The notes: generated by a model from the letters alone, not told the origin. A DNA stretch of 45,851 nt from Gammaproteobacteria bacterium (GCA_029244925.1 JAQWQE010000060.1:1-45851), one strand, 5' to 3'. Positions 25,746 to 35,028 are shown, counted from the stretch's first letter. Translations and numbers: made by a program.

Positions 25746-27164
25746 ATGAAAAATATTCCAGAAAATAAAGTATCAAATGTATTAATTATTTTACTTTTAT
25801 TAATACACACTCAATTGGCTTATGGCGAAAGTGAATCAGAATTAATCAACCAAGTCTACCAATCCACTTATAAACCGGATACAAGCCCAAGAATATTAAT
25901 CAAAAATGCAACAATCCTTACAGGAACAGGAGAACTATTAGAGAATTCTTCTATTTTAATAGACAGTAATAGAATTGTCTCAATTGGTAATGATGATACT
26001 AATAATGCTGAGATTATTGATGCTAAAGGCAAATGGATTACACCAGGAATTATTGATATTCATTCGCATATGGGTGTTTATCCTGCTCCATCACTGAGAG
26101 GTAACTCAGATGGTAATGAAGCCACTAATCCTGTGACTCCTCATGTTTGGGCTGAGCATTCCGTTTGGACGCAAGATCCTCAGTTCACTCTAGCTCTTAA
26201 AGGAGGAATTACTACTTTTCATGTTTTACCAGGATCAGCCAATCTTTTTGGAGGAAGAGGTGTTACGTTAAAAAATACTAGAAGTGTTACAGTTCAAGGA
26301 ATGAAGTTCCCCAATGCCCCTTATACCCTTAAGATGGCCTGCGGTGAAAACCCCAAAAGAGTTTATGGTAATAGAGACAGCGAACCCTCAACTCGAATGG
26401 GTAATGTAGCTGGTTATCGAGAAGCATGGATTGATGCACAGAGTTATATGCAAGCAAAAGCTCTAAGCGAGAAGCTTTCTGATGAGGAGGAGTCTGATCA
26501 AGAGCAAGAGTTATTCAAAAGAGATTTAAAAATGGAGACGCTCAGTGGTGTACTTAAAGGCGAGATTCTAATACAAAACCATTGTTATCGAGGCGAAGAA
26601 ATGGCAGTGATGATTGATATAGCTAAAGAATTTAATTATCGAGTTACAACTTTTCATCATGCAATCGAGGCTTATAAAGTAGCTGACCTGCTTGCTGATA
26701 ATGGAGTTTGTGCTGCGATGTGGGCAGATTGGTGGGGTTTTAAAAATGAAGCTTACGATATGGTGTGGGAAAATGTTGCTATGGTTGATCAAGCTGTGAA
26801 TGGCACAGGTTGTGCAATTGTGCATTCAGATTCTGCTGTAGGGATTCAGCACCTCAATCAAGAAGCCTCTAAAGCATTATCCGCTGGTTTAAGAGCAGGA
26901 CTAGAGATCTCTAAGGCTAGAGCCATACAATGGATAACTCTTAATCCTGCAAAAGCTTTGGGTATTTCTGATCAAGTAGGCAGTCTTGAGGTTGGTAAAA
27001 TGGCAGATCTTGTAATCTGGGATGGCGATCCTTTTAGTACTTTTAGCAAAGCAGAAAAAGTATTTATAGACGGTCACTTATCATTTGATGCTACGAAGAA
27101 AAATGGTTTCATCAGAACTGACTTTGATCTTGGAATCATAAATCCAGAAGGGGATAGATTATGA
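25746..27164 (+). CDS. Secreted amidohydrolase, metal-ligand-complete partner
   Basis: 472 residues from ATG 25746. I prefer this over the track's TTG 25722 because it directly precedes a signal peptide (MKNIPENKVSNVLIILLLL ... AYG). The metal site DIHSHMG (His106, His108) is present, with TFHHAIEAYK and VHSDSAVGIQHL later in the barrel supplying further ligands. The end ADLVIWDGDPFS is typical of imidazolonepropionase-like amidohydrolases. It probably cleaves a cyclic amide or dipeptide in the periplasm. The stop overlaps the start of a second amidohydrolase (ATGA), so the two are translationally coupled. Confidence 0.88.
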   Translation: MKNIPENKVSNVLIILLLLIHTQLAYGESESELINQVYQSTYKPDTSPRILIKNATILTGTGELLENSSILIDSNRIVSIGNDDTNNAEIIDAKGKWITPGIIDIHSHMGVYPAPSLRGNSDGNEATNPVTPHVWAEHSVWTQDPQFTLALKGGITTFHVLPGSANLFGGRGVTLKNTRSVTVQGMKFPNAPYTLKMACGENPKRVYGNRDSEPSTRMGNVAGYREAWIDAQSYMQAKALSEKLSDEEESDQEQELFKRDLKMETLSGVLKGEILIQNHCYRGEEMAVMIDIAKEFNYRVTTFHHAIEAYKVADLLADNGVCAAMWADWWGFKNEAYDMVWENVAMVDQAVNGTGCAIVHSDSAVGIQHLNQEASKALSAGLRAGLEISKARAIQWITLNPAKALGISDQVGSLEVGKMADLVIWDGDPFSTFSKAEKVFIDGHLSFDATKKNGFIRTDFDLGIINPEGDRL

Positions 27165-28399
27165 AAATCATAAAATACTCTCTAGTTTTTTTATTTTTAT
27201 CACCTTTACATGCAGAAATTAATGAAACCATTCTCATAAAGAATGCAACTGCAATGACAGCCATGAAATCAGGCACACTTCAAAATACAGATATTCTAAT
27301 TGTTGATGGGTTGATTGCAAAAATAGGACAAAACCTTGATTTTGAAAATGCCATTGTTTTTGATGCTACAAATCATTTTGTAACACCAGGTTTAATTGCA
27401 CCCCATAGCATGATAGGGCTACAAGAAATTGAACTTGAAGCTGAAACAAGAGATGATTCAACCGATTATTTTTCCTCTGGATTTAGTATTGTCGATGCTT
27501 ATAATCCATCATCCGCTCTTATTCCACATAATAGAACGGGTGGTATCACCACAGCTATTGTTACCCCGTCTTCTGGACACCATGTATTTTCTGGGATGGC
27601 TTCTGTCTTTAAATTAGATGGAAAATTAACTGAAGAATCTATAGGACAAGACATTGCAATGGTAATGAGTTTTGGTGGTAGTGAAGATTCTAGGGCTTCA
27701 CAAATGCTATTAATAAAAGATGGGTTTATAAAAGCTAAGAATTATCATAAATCTAGATCTCAGATAATGAGAGGAGGTTATTTTGATTTTGGTTATTATA
27801 CTCCAAGAGATTTAGAAGCAATATTAAGGGTTGTAAACAAAGAAATTCCACTCATTGTTAGGACGGATCGAGCTAGAGATATACTTAGAATGATTGCTTT
27901 TTCCAATAGTCATGAAATTGATATTATCCTAGCAGGGGCCAAAGAAGCTTGGAGAATTGCTGATAAAATTGCCTTGGAATCAATACCTGTGATTCTTGAT
28001 CCAATGGATAATATTCCAAGTTCGTTTGATTCCATTGCAGCCAGAATGGATAATGCATCTATTTTGAATAATGCAGGTGTTAAAATACTCATTACTTCAC
28101 AAAGTACCCATAACTCTTATCTCAGTCGACAAGGAGCGGGCAATGCTGTTGCTTATGGGTTATCAGAAGAAGACGCATTGAAAGCATTAACTATAAATGT
28201 GGCTTCAGTTTTTGGACTTGACGAAAGAATTGGCACTCTAGAAGTTGGTAAGGATGCTGATCTTTTGATTTGGGATGGTCACCCATTGGAAGTTTCATCT
28301 TTTACAAAGAAAATATACATCGATGGAAAAGAAATTAGTACCGTTACTCGATCTCAAAGATTGAGAGACCGTTATCTTAAAAAACTGGGCTTGGACTAA
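27161..28399 (+). CDS. Amidohydrolase-like protein lacking metal ligands
   Basis: 412 residues with signal peptide (MKIIKYSLVFLFLSPLHA) and the same overall plan as the upstream gene, ending ADLLIWDGHPLEV. The N-terminal HxH is H82-S-M84, so the second His is lost. The usual barrel HADRADDI is RTDRARDI, and the late Asp/His region reads LITSQSTHNSYL. A binuclear metal site looks impossible, so this is probably a non-catalytic partner or one with a changed mechanism. The ATGA overlap with a complete paralogue suggests a heteromeric complex. Its 3' end overlaps the convergent Wzi-family gene by 4 bases. Confidence 0.85.
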   Translation: MKIIKYSLVFLFLSPLHAEINETILIKNATAMTAMKSGTLQNTDILIVDGLIAKIGQNLDFENAIVFDATNHFVTPGLIAPHSMIGLQEIELEAETRDDSTDYFSSGFSIVDAYNPSSALIPHNRTGGITTAIVTPSSGHHVFSGMASVFKLDGKLTEESIGQDIAMVMSFGGSEDSRASQMLLIKDGFIKAKNYHKSRSQIMRGGYFDFGYYTPRDLEAILRVVNKEIPLIVRTDRARDILRMIAFSNSHEIDIILAGAKEAWRIADKIALESIPVILDPMDNIPSSFDSIAARMDNASILNNAGVKILITSQSTHNSYLSRQGAGNAVAYGLSEEDALKALTINVASVFGLDERIGTLEVGKDADLLIWDGHPLEVSSFTKKIYIDGKEISTVTRSQRLRDRYLKKLGLD

Positions 28400-30174
28400 T
28401 TTAGGTTTCCTCTTTGATTGATGGTTTGATCCATGAGATTCATGTATTCAGAAAGGTCATTAGGTGTTTCGATTAGATCAATATTTAAATCATTGAAAGT
28501 TCCAGAAATGCTTTGATTCTTTTTAATCGATCGAGTTGAGAAGGGATCACCATTATCATTTCTATCTTGTGAAACTTTTTCCACGATAAGAATGATTTCA
28601 TCTAAATTAAGTTCATTTAACAAAAGGTATTGATCAATCGAGAATTGATCTTCTATTATTGATTCCTCTATTATTTTTTGATCACTTACTTCAATAAGTT
28701 CTAGGTAGTCAGAGTAATTTCTTGATTCACCAGAATTCAGAGTCGCATCCTTAACCCAAGATAAATACACTCGAGGTTCATTATCAGTATTACCAGTAAC
28801 TTTATCTTTAAAGAGGTCTAGACCAACTCCAAGATCAAAACTACCTATGCCAATATCAAACCAATAGAGATCAAACTGATAACCCAGATCAAAATTAAAA
28901 TAGTCGGTTTTGTTCTCTACCAGTTGATAGCTGCTAGTTGATCCACGGTTTAGTTGACCTATCGATAAGCTGGACTTAAATAACTGAGAATTCTCACCAA
29001 TCAATATAGCACCAATAGAAATGAGACGTGAATCACCATCAATGCTATGACCAATATTAGTTCCTTGATAGCGATAGCCATCAGAATCGGTAGTATTCTG
29101 ATAGGCGCATCCATATTTTGAAGAATTATATTTATAAAAACCACATCTTGTTGAAGCAACTTCAGTGTAGATACGATACCCTTCAAGTGTTTTAAATCCA
29201 TCCATTGAACCCCAGGTCTCGAAACCAAAAAGGCCCATTGAGTCTTTTATAGATTCTCCAATGATCTGGCCGTAAGACGCAAAAGGAGTATCTCTCCATT
29301 GTTGTGAAGATCTAAAGTCAAAACCAGTTAAATGATAATTTGAATCTTCTTTATACAAGGATGGATTGGGGCATTCAATTGATTCACATGGAATGTTTTT
29401 ACCAGTCTCTACTACAGTTCCAATAAGACCAATTTCTAAATTCTGTAATGGTCTGATGCCAATTCTTGCCGCATAGGATTGTCTTGAGTTTTCCATCTCA
29501 GCAATCAAGATAGAGAGGTCCCATGGACCGACCCAATTGAAAAATCTTGATTTAGAAGGGTCTGAAAAGTTTCTTTCAATTGAAAGGCCATTTAATGGTC
29601 GAGCATTTGTTGAAAGGGCTAAACTTCCATTCCAACCTGGACCCCACCAATTTTTCTTTGAACCAAGGGTCAATGAGTAATTGCCTCTAGCAACTGATAG
29701 ATAAGAATCATCCATATTCTCTTTACCAGGGGTTTTTTCAAATTTAATGTTCATTGCTATATTTTTAGAAAAATAAGAAGTACCAGCAGCAATGGATTTG
29801 CTTTGAGTAACTATGTCATTAAACGATGTAAGTTGTTTAGGGTTTTTTGAAAGCTTTATTTCAGTCTCACCAAATATTCCTAATTCTTGTGCATCAACTA
29901 ACGCATTTTTAACACGGTTGAAAGAAGCCAGTTCAATCAAAGTCATCTCGGATTCATTTTTTGATAGATTGTATGCAATATCACCCCAAGATACTGGCCA
30001 AGTAGTAATCGGAATATTGAGAACACCTGAATCAACTAATAGATAAATATCATGCCTAATTAATAAATCATCTGGCATCGCCCACGGTTCTGCTTTTATG
30101 GGCTGATGATTGCTAGTGAATACAAATAAAGCAATTAACAAAGAAATATTTTTAATTATCTGTCTTATTTTCAT
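28396..30174 (-). CDS. Capsule assembly Wzi-family outer-membrane protein
   Basis: A 592-residue exported protein with signal peptide (ending QPIKAEP). The N-terminal WAMPDDLLIRHDIYLLVDSG and PVSWGDI region matches Wzi-family proteins, and alternating hydrophobic/polar strands (WWGPGWNGSLALSTNARPL) suggest an 18-strand-type beta barrel. Wzi anchors surface polysaccharide in Enterobacteria, but the family is broader in marine bacteria, and no capsule gene is near. A C-terminal tail of about 90 residues is acidic and non-barrel, which is unusual for an outer-membrane protein, where the last strand is normally C-terminal. Confidence 0.8.
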   Translation of the reverse strand: MKIRQIIKNISLLIALFVFTSNHQPIKAEPWAMPDDLLIRHDIYLLVDSGVLNIPITTWPVSWGDIAYNLSKNESEMTLIELASFNRVKNALVDAQELGIFGETEIKLSKNPKQLTSFNDIVTQSKSIAAGTSYFSKNIAMNIKFEKTPGKENMDDSYLSVARGNYSLTLGSKKNWWGPGWNGSLALSTNARPLNGLSIERNFSDPSKSRFFNWVGPWDLSILIAEMENSRQSYAARIGIRPLQNLEIGLIGTVVETGKNIPCESIECPNPSLYKEDSNYHLTGFDFRSSQQWRDTPFASYGQIIGESIKDSMGLFGFETWGSMDGFKTLEGYRIYTEVASTRCGFYKYNSSKYGCAYQNTTDSDGYRYQGTNIGHSIDGDSRLISIGAILIGENSQLFKSSLSIGQLNRGSTSSYQLVENKTDYFNFDLGYQFDLYWFDIGIGSFDLGVGLDLFKDKVTGNTDNEPRVYLSWVKDATLNSGESRNYSDYLELIEVSDQKIIEESIIEDQFSIDQYLLLNELNLDEIILIVEKVSQDRNDNGDPFSTRSIKKNQSISGTFNDLNIDLIETPNDLSEYMNLMDQTINQRGNLN

Positions 30175-30265
30175 TGATTCGTATTCTACTACTTATCATT
30201 CTTCAATGTTAAATAATATAGATAATTGTAAATATTCATTTTTAAAATATAATCAACACAGAATC

Positions 30266-32125
30266 ATGAGAATCAATAAAAAATTAATCACTTTTGTCCT
30301 GAGCCTTTTCTTAATAACGTCTTGTAGCTTTTTAGTTGAGAAACAAACAACTGACTCCAATACATTAAGAAAAATAGAATCTGGAGAGATTATTGGGATG
30401 GATAATGGCGAGACATATCAATGGCTTGGTATTCCCTATGGAAGCGTACCGGATAGTAATTATAGGTGGAAGAAAGCCAAACAACCATCATCATGGGATG
30501 GTGTTAAAGAAGTCATTGAGTTTGGTGAATTTTGTACTCAAAGAAGCTCATTGATAAATTCTAATGTAAGTTTATGGGCTAATACTGTTGGATCTGAAGA
30601 TTGCCTAAATTTGAATATTTGGTCACCTAAAGCCAACGAAAATGAGATTCTTGATTCAAAAAAATACCCTGTTATGGTGTGGATCCATGGTGGCAGTAAT
30701 ATGTCAGGCAATTCGGATTTTTATAACCCTATGCAATTGGTTAAAAATCATGATGTAATCGTAGTGACTATTAATTATAGGTTAGGACCCTTTGGTTGGT
30801 TCAATCACCCAAGCATTAACAAGCTTTCCAATAAAATAAATTCGTCAGGAAACTATGGCAATCTTGATACTATCCAGGCATTAGAGTGGGTTCAGACTAA
30901 TATTGTTAATTTTGGTGGAGATAAGAATAATGTAACAATTTTTGGAGAATCTGCTGGAGGTTATAATGTTGCAGCATTGCTTTCATCCCCCATAGCATTA
31001 GGCTTATTTCATAAAGCAATCATTCAAAGCGGAGGTGTTAAACCAGGCGATATTGATCATTCGCAGAGCTTCATAGAAGAGCCTTTGCCATGGAAGAATT
31101 ACACGTCAAAAGAACTTGTTAACCAGTTACTGATTATTAAAAAAATGGCTAAAAATAGAAAAGATGCATTAAAAGTTCAATCAAAAATGAACGATGAAAC
31201 TATTGATTTGATTTTAAGATCTGCTTCAACTGAAGACATATACTTGGCTTATTTAGAAGCAAAAATAAACACAAATGAAATGCTAAGGCCATTTCCAGAT
31301 GGGACTGTTTTATATGAAGGCGGTATTATGAAAGCCTTGAAAAAAGGCATGTCTGCAGATATACCAATAATATTTGGAACCAACAGAGATGAGAATAAGC
31401 TCTTTCTAATAGAAAATAAAAGACTGACTAGAAGTATTTTTGGATTGCCATTTATTAAAGATATTAATTACTACAATGCTGTTTCCAAGCATCGTTCCAA
31501 CACTTGGAAGCTTTTAGCAGTGGATCAACCGGCAAGAGATTTAGCCAATCTTAATAAGAAATCTATTTATGCGTATCGTTTTGACTGGGATGAAGAGCCA
31601 AAAAAATACGGTGTTGATTTATCCAATCTTCTTGGTGCCGCTCATGCGTTTGAAATCCCATTTGTAATGGGAGATCTTGAAATGGAAACTTTATCAGATT
31701 ATATGGTCAGTAGAGATAATCTGGATGGGATGCAGCAGCTGTCTAATGCTATGATGAGTTACTGGGCTGAGTTTGCATACAATGGAGATCCAGGAAAAGG
31801 AAGAAGCAACGAATTACCCATCTGGAATGCTTGGTCTGAAATAAACGATGAATCATCAAAGTACATGATTTTTGATTCTTATAGAGACCGTGGCATAAGA
31901 ATGACTAATGAGAGTCTAACCAAGGAATTATTATTTTCTCAGATAGCAGAAGATGAAGATCTAGATATTAAATATAAGTGTGAATTGGTTGATATAGCTA
32001 TTAAATATGATGATTTAGAGAATGAAGAATTTTTATTTGAGTTCAACCAAGGACTTTGCAAAGGTTTGAACCCAGACTTAGAATGGAGACAGTATTGGTA
32101 TGAAGAAATGGATGAACCATGGTAA
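30266..32125 (+). CDS. Type-B carboxylesterase lipoprotein
   Basis: 619 residues from ATG 30266. The track start at 30110 adds 52 residues that are antisense to the Wzi gene; 30266 begins a lipoprotein signal (LFLITSC) with the lipobox Cys. It has the alpha/beta hydrolase of the cholinesterase family. WIHGGSNMSG is the oxyanion hole, Ser229 lies in FGESAGGYN, the acidic residue in GTNRDENKLF, and His460 in LGAAHAFEIPF. GSEDCLNLNIWSP is the second family signature. It hydrolyses carboxylic esters at the outer or inner membrane surface. The EVE gene overlaps its 3' end. Confidence 0.92.
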   Translation: MRINKKLITFVLSLFLITSCSFLVEKQTTDSNTLRKIESGEIIGMDNGETYQWLGIPYGSVPDSNYRWKKAKQPSSWDGVKEVIEFGEFCTQRSSLINSNVSLWANTVGSEDCLNLNIWSPKANENEILDSKKYPVMVWIHGGSNMSGNSDFYNPMQLVKNHDVIVVTINYRLGPFGWFNHPSINKLSNKINSSGNYGNLDTIQALEWVQTNIVNFGGDKNNVTIFGESAGGYNVAALLSSPIALGLFHKAIIQSGGVKPGDIDHSQSFIEEPLPWKNYTSKELVNQLLIIKKMAKNRKDALKVQSKMNDETIDLILRSASTEDIYLAYLEAKINTNEMLRPFPDGTVLYEGGIMKALKKGMSADIPIIFGTNRDENKLFLIENKRLTRSIFGLPFIKDINYYNAVSKHRSNTWKLLAVDQPARDLANLNKKSIYAYRFDWDEEPKKYGVDLSNLLGAAHAFEIPFVMGDLEMETLSDYMVSRDNLDGMQQLSNAMMSYWAEFAYNGDPGKGRSNELPIWNAWSEINDESSKYMIFDSYRDRGIRMTNESLTKELLFSQIAEDEDLDIKYKCELVDIAIKYDDLENEEFLFEFNQGLCKGLNPDLEWRQYWYEEMDEPW

Positions 32126-32586
32126 AAAATAGAATGCAATATTGGATAATGAAATCCGAACCCGATACTTACAGTATTGATGATTTGAAGTCTTTTAATA
32201 TTGATCATTGGGATGGTATTAGAAACTATCAGGTTAGAAATTTTTTTAGAGACACGATGCAAGTTGGCGATCAAGCTTTCTTTTATCATTCCAATTGCAA
32301 GGAACCAGGTATCGTAGGTCTAATGGAGATAGCCAGTGAAGCTTATCCAGATCATACAGCCTTCATTAAAGGAGAGAAATACTTTGATGCTAAAAGTGAT
32401 CCAGATCAGCCCAGATGGCTAATGGTTGATGTTAAGTATCAGAGACATTTAAAAAGAAAGATCACACTTGGCGATCTTAGAAATCAGAAAACATTAGAGT
32501 CAATGAGACTATTGCAAAGAGGGAATAGACTCTCAGTGATTCCATTGGAAAAAAAAGAATGGAACTATATTCTAGGAATGGAATAA
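32119..32586 (+). CDS. EVE-domain protein (PUA-like)
   Basis: 155 residues from ATG 32119, or 150 from ATG 32134. The second fits the family N-terminus MQYWIMKSEPDTYSIDDL better, while the first overlaps the esterase stop. The EVE fold is seen in WDGIRNYQVRNF, FFYHSNCKEPGIVGLMEI and the C-terminal LQRGNRLSVIPL. The domain is related to YTH and ASCH and is thought to bind modified bases in nucleic acid; many bacteria carry it as a stand-alone housekeeping gene. No restriction or defence gene is adjacent, so a defence role is not supported here. Confidence 0.92.
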   Translation: MVKNRMQYWIMKSEPDTYSIDDLKSFNIDHWDGIRNYQVRNFFRDTMQVGDQAFFYHSNCKEPGIVGLMEIASEAYPDHTAFIKGEKYFDAKSDPDQPRWLMVDVKYQRHLKRKITLGDLRNQKTLESMRLLQRGNRLSVIPLEKKEWNYILGME

Positions 32587-32592
32587 TAAATT

Positions 32593-33021
32593 ATGATCAT
32601 CGTGTGTAAAAAAACCCTACTAGCATTTCTATCAGTATTAATTATGATGGCTTCTTTTCTTTCTCTTGCAAAAGAAGAAGATGGGGCTCAAGTCTCAATA
32701 CTAAAACCATTGGATGGAGAAGTTGTGAATCAAACTTTCAGAGTTACATTTGATATTAAACATTTTGATTTAGCACCAGCAGGAACTTATAAAATAAATA
32801 CAGGGCATCATCATTTGATCATAGACGCAGAATTGCCAACCTTAGATTCTCCAATTCCAAGTAATTCCAATTATCTTCATTTTGGTAAAGCTCAAGAATA
32901 TACAGATATAACTCTACTGCCAGGTAAACATACATTGCAGTTATTATTGGGCGATGGAAATCACATGCCTCATGAAAAACCGATATATTCGGAACCAATT
33001 GAAATTGAGGTTAAGCCTTAG
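32593..33021 (+). CDS. DUF4399 periplasmic protein
   Basis: 142 residues with signal peptide (VLIMMASFLSLA). The mature part is one immunoglobulin-like beta domain with a conserved NTGHHHLIID and the repeat-like LLPGKHTLQLLLGDGNHMPH. These His clusters are the DUF4399 signature and could bind metal, although this is not established. It lies six bases after the EVE gene. Its last 11 bases overlap the convergent alpha/beta hydrolase gene. Confidence 0.88.
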   Translation: MIIVCKKTLLAFLSVLIMMASFLSLAKEEDGAQVSILKPLDGEVVNQTFRVTFDIKHFDLAPAGTYKINTGHHHLIIDAELPTLDSPIPSNSNYLHFGKAQEYTDITLLPGKHTLQLLLGDGNHMPHEKPIYSEPIEIEVKP

Positions 33022-33820
33022 TTCTCAGCTCTCTTTGTTCAATAAAATCAATTAAAAGGTCAATAGTTTTTTTGGTATCAAGCTCAGGTGAGGCTATTAA
33101 AGTCTTTCCTAATTCTGCAATTCTCGCTGATGGAATATCTTTTTTAATGATTTTTAGTTTATCAATAAAAAAATCATTAATTGCAGACATAACTAGTATA
33201 GGGCATTTAACCTCTCTAAGAATTTGAGCAAAATCTTGCTTCTTTAATGAAGCAAAAGCTTGGTTTCTTCCTTCTATAGATCTCAAAGCACCAATTAATT
33301 CTAAGTTAACCAATTCAGGGTCAAAAACTGGAAAAAAACTTTTGATAAGAGTAAAACGCTCATGGAGATATTTTCCACTATGGTCTGGGTTAGGGATCTG
33401 TGTAAAATTCTTAAAAAAGAGTTCTCGTTCTTCATATGAGAAGTAGGCAGCACCATTGAGGGCTAGAGATTGAACTCTTTCAGGCCACAGTAACGCTATT
33501 TCAGCAGCAAAATGAGTGCCAGTATGATGTGCATATATATGAAAGTTATCAATACTAAGAGCATTGATGGCCTCACAAAGCCAATCTCTATAATTACTAA
33601 TACTCGGCATTCCTTCAGGGTTAAAGGAGTTCCCAAATCCTGGTGTATCGAGTGCATAAATTGGTCTTAAACCATTCAATTCATACATCATTCTTTCGTA
33701 CATAACAGAACTACTAGGCGTTCTATGAAATAAGACTAATGGCAATCCTTTGCCTTCAGTATAACGATAATGCATTTGCCCAGAGTTGGTATCTATATAG
33801 GATTTTTTTATTTCTACCAT
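33011..33820 (-). CDS. Alpha/beta hydrolase-fold protein with Thr at the nucleophile position
   Basis: 269 residues. LVLFHRTPSSSVMY gives the first strand and oxyanion region, ALDTPGFGNS the second motif and IYAHHTGTHFAAEIA the nucleophile elbow. The elbow residue is Thr100 in H-H-T-G, not Ser, Asp or Cys. Near the C-terminus, where the catalytic His is expected, the sequence reads LGKTLIASPELDTKKT with no His. Hydrolysis by the usual triad therefore looks unlikely. The gene diverges from ubiX across 115 bp. Confidence 0.85.
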   Translation of the reverse strand: MVEIKKSYIDTNSGQMHYRYTEGKGLPLVLFHRTPSSSVMYERMMYELNGLRPIYALDTPGFGNSFNPEGMPSISNYRDWLCEAINALSIDNFHIYAHHTGTHFAAEIALLWPERVQSLALNGAAYFSYEERELFFKNFTQIPNPDHSGKYLHERFTLIKSFFPVFDPELVNLELIGALRSIEGRNQAFASLKKQDFAQILREVKCPILVMSAINDFFIDKLKIIKKDIPSARIAELGKTLIASPELDTKKTIDLLIDFIEQRELRTKA

Positions 33821-33920
33821 GGCTAATCTTTAAGAGATAGTTTTTTAATTTAATTCAAAAAAAATTATAATATTTATATATTGTACTCAGTGATATAGGT
33901 TAATTTAATAGACTGTAAAT

Positions 33921-33929
33921 TGATATAAT
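33921..33929 (+). promoter_or_regulatory. Extended -10 promoter immediately before ubiX (possible leaderless mRNA)
   Basis: TGATATAAT contains a perfect TATAAT (33924-33929) with the TGn extension. The ubiX ATG is at 33936, six bases after the -10, which is where transcription would start. No ribosome site lies between them. Confidence 0.5.
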
Positions 33930-33935
33930 AAAAAA

Positions 33936-34502
33936 ATGAAGAAAAGAATAATTGTAGGGATATCAGGAGCAAGTGGGGTGATCTATGGGATTCGCTTACT
34001 GCAGGTACTGCAAAATGATTCAGAAATTGAAACCCATTTAGTTTTAACAAATGGGGGAAAGCTTAATATTACATTGGAAACTGATTTTGATATTAAATCA
34101 ATAGAGGGTTTGGCAGATGTAGTACATAGCGACAAGAACTTAGGAGCTACAATTGCGAGCGGTTCCTTTCAAACATTGGGAATGATTATTGCTCCATGTT
34201 CGATGAAAACTCTATCTGGTATAGTTAATTCATACGCCACGAATCTTATTGTTAGAGCTTCCGATGTCATCTTAAAGGAAAGCAGACAACTTATTTTAGT
34301 TCCAAGAGAGACTCCTCTTCATACGGGACATTGTGAATTACTCTATAGAGCCTCAGTGCTAGGTGCTCAAATTGTTCCACCCAATCCTGCCTTTTATAAT
34401 AATCCAGAATCTTTGGACGATATTATCAATCATACAGTTGGCAGAGTTCTGGATTTAGTAGGCTTAGATAATGACATTGTTTCTCGATGGGAAGGCGTCT
34501 AA
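33936..34502 (+). CDS. ubiX: UbiX-family flavin prenyltransferase
   Basis: 188 residues. KRIIVGISGASGVIYGIRLL is the FMN-binding N-terminus, APCSMKTLSGIVNSYATNLI follows and LVPRETPLHTGHCELL is the prenyl-phosphate site. It makes prenylated FMN from FMN and dimethylallyl phosphate, the cofactor of UbiD decarboxylases. A UbiD-family gene lies 1.5 kb downstream on the same strand. This may be the general ubiquinone-pathway enzyme or one dedicated to that UbiD homologue. It is followed after seven bases by a PNPOx-like gene. Confidence 0.93.
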   Translation: MKKRIIVGISGASGVIYGIRLLQVLQNDSEIETHLVLTNGGKLNITLETDFDIKSIEGLADVVHSDKNLGATIASGSFQTLGMIIAPCSMKTLSGIVNSYATNLIVRASDVILKESRQLILVPRETPLHTGHCELLYRASVLGAQIVPPNPAFYNNPESLDDIINHTVGRVLDLVGLDNDIVSRWEGV

Positions 34503-34509
34503 TTAGAGA

Positions 34510-35028
34510 ATGGATGATGGTGTTTCAGTTGATGATTTACTAGCGAAAGTTGAATCATGTTTAATTTCTCACAATACAATCTCCATTGCTTCTGTTCATG
34601 AAAAAGAAATATCAGCAGCAAGTGTTTTTTATGTATCCGATATTGATCTAAAGATTTACTTTCTTTCTTTTGATAAAACTCTTCATTCGCAACATATTTT
34701 TCAGAATAGAAACATTGCTGCGACCATCAATAAAGATGTTGAGGATTGGACTGAAATTAAAGGGCTTCAAATTAAGGGTTATGCAGAGAAGTTAGATGAG
34801 CATCGAAGAGAAGAAATACTCAACCAATACAAGGAAAAATTCAAGTACATCAGTCAAATTCTTGATCTGCCAAAGAATAGTAATGAGCAAAAAATAGCAG
34901 AACAGTTCCAAGCAATCAGTGTTTTTATTTTTACTCCAAACTCATTTAGATTAATTGATAATTCACTTGGTTTTGGAAAAAAAATGGAGTTAGCTCATTC
35001 AGATGGGGTTTGGATAAGAACTAATTAA
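34510..35028 (+). CDS. Pyridoxamine-phosphate-oxidase-like flavin-binding protein
   Basis: 172 residues with the split beta-barrel of PNPOx/YhbP-type proteins: SHNTISIASVHEKEISAASVFYV, then LKIYFLSFDKTLHSQHI, then NRNIAATINKD and WTEIKGLQIKGYAEKL. Such proteins bind FMN or F420 and act as small reductases, or have unknown roles. It lies seven bases after ubiX, so an FMN-related link with prenyl-FMN chemistry is plausible but unproven. It ends 14 bases before the converging SDR gene. Confidence 0.82.
   Translation: MDDGVSVDDLLAKVESCLISHNTISIASVHEKEISAASVFYVSDIDLKIYFLSFDKTLHSQHIFQNRNIAATINKDVEDWTEIKGLQIKGYAEKLDEHRREEILNQYKEKFKYISQILDLPKNSNEQKIAEQFQAISVFIFTPNSFRLIDNSLGFGKKMELAHSDGVWIRTN

Noticed and set aside
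30110-30265. N-terminal extension of the carboxylesterase in the ORF track
   Set aside because: The 52 extra residues are antisense to the Wzi gene and precede a complete lipoprotein signal at ATG 30266.
32119-32586. EVE-domain gene as part of a defence system
   Set aside because: Its neighbours are an esterase and DUF4399; there is no restriction, methylase or nuclease gene nearby.
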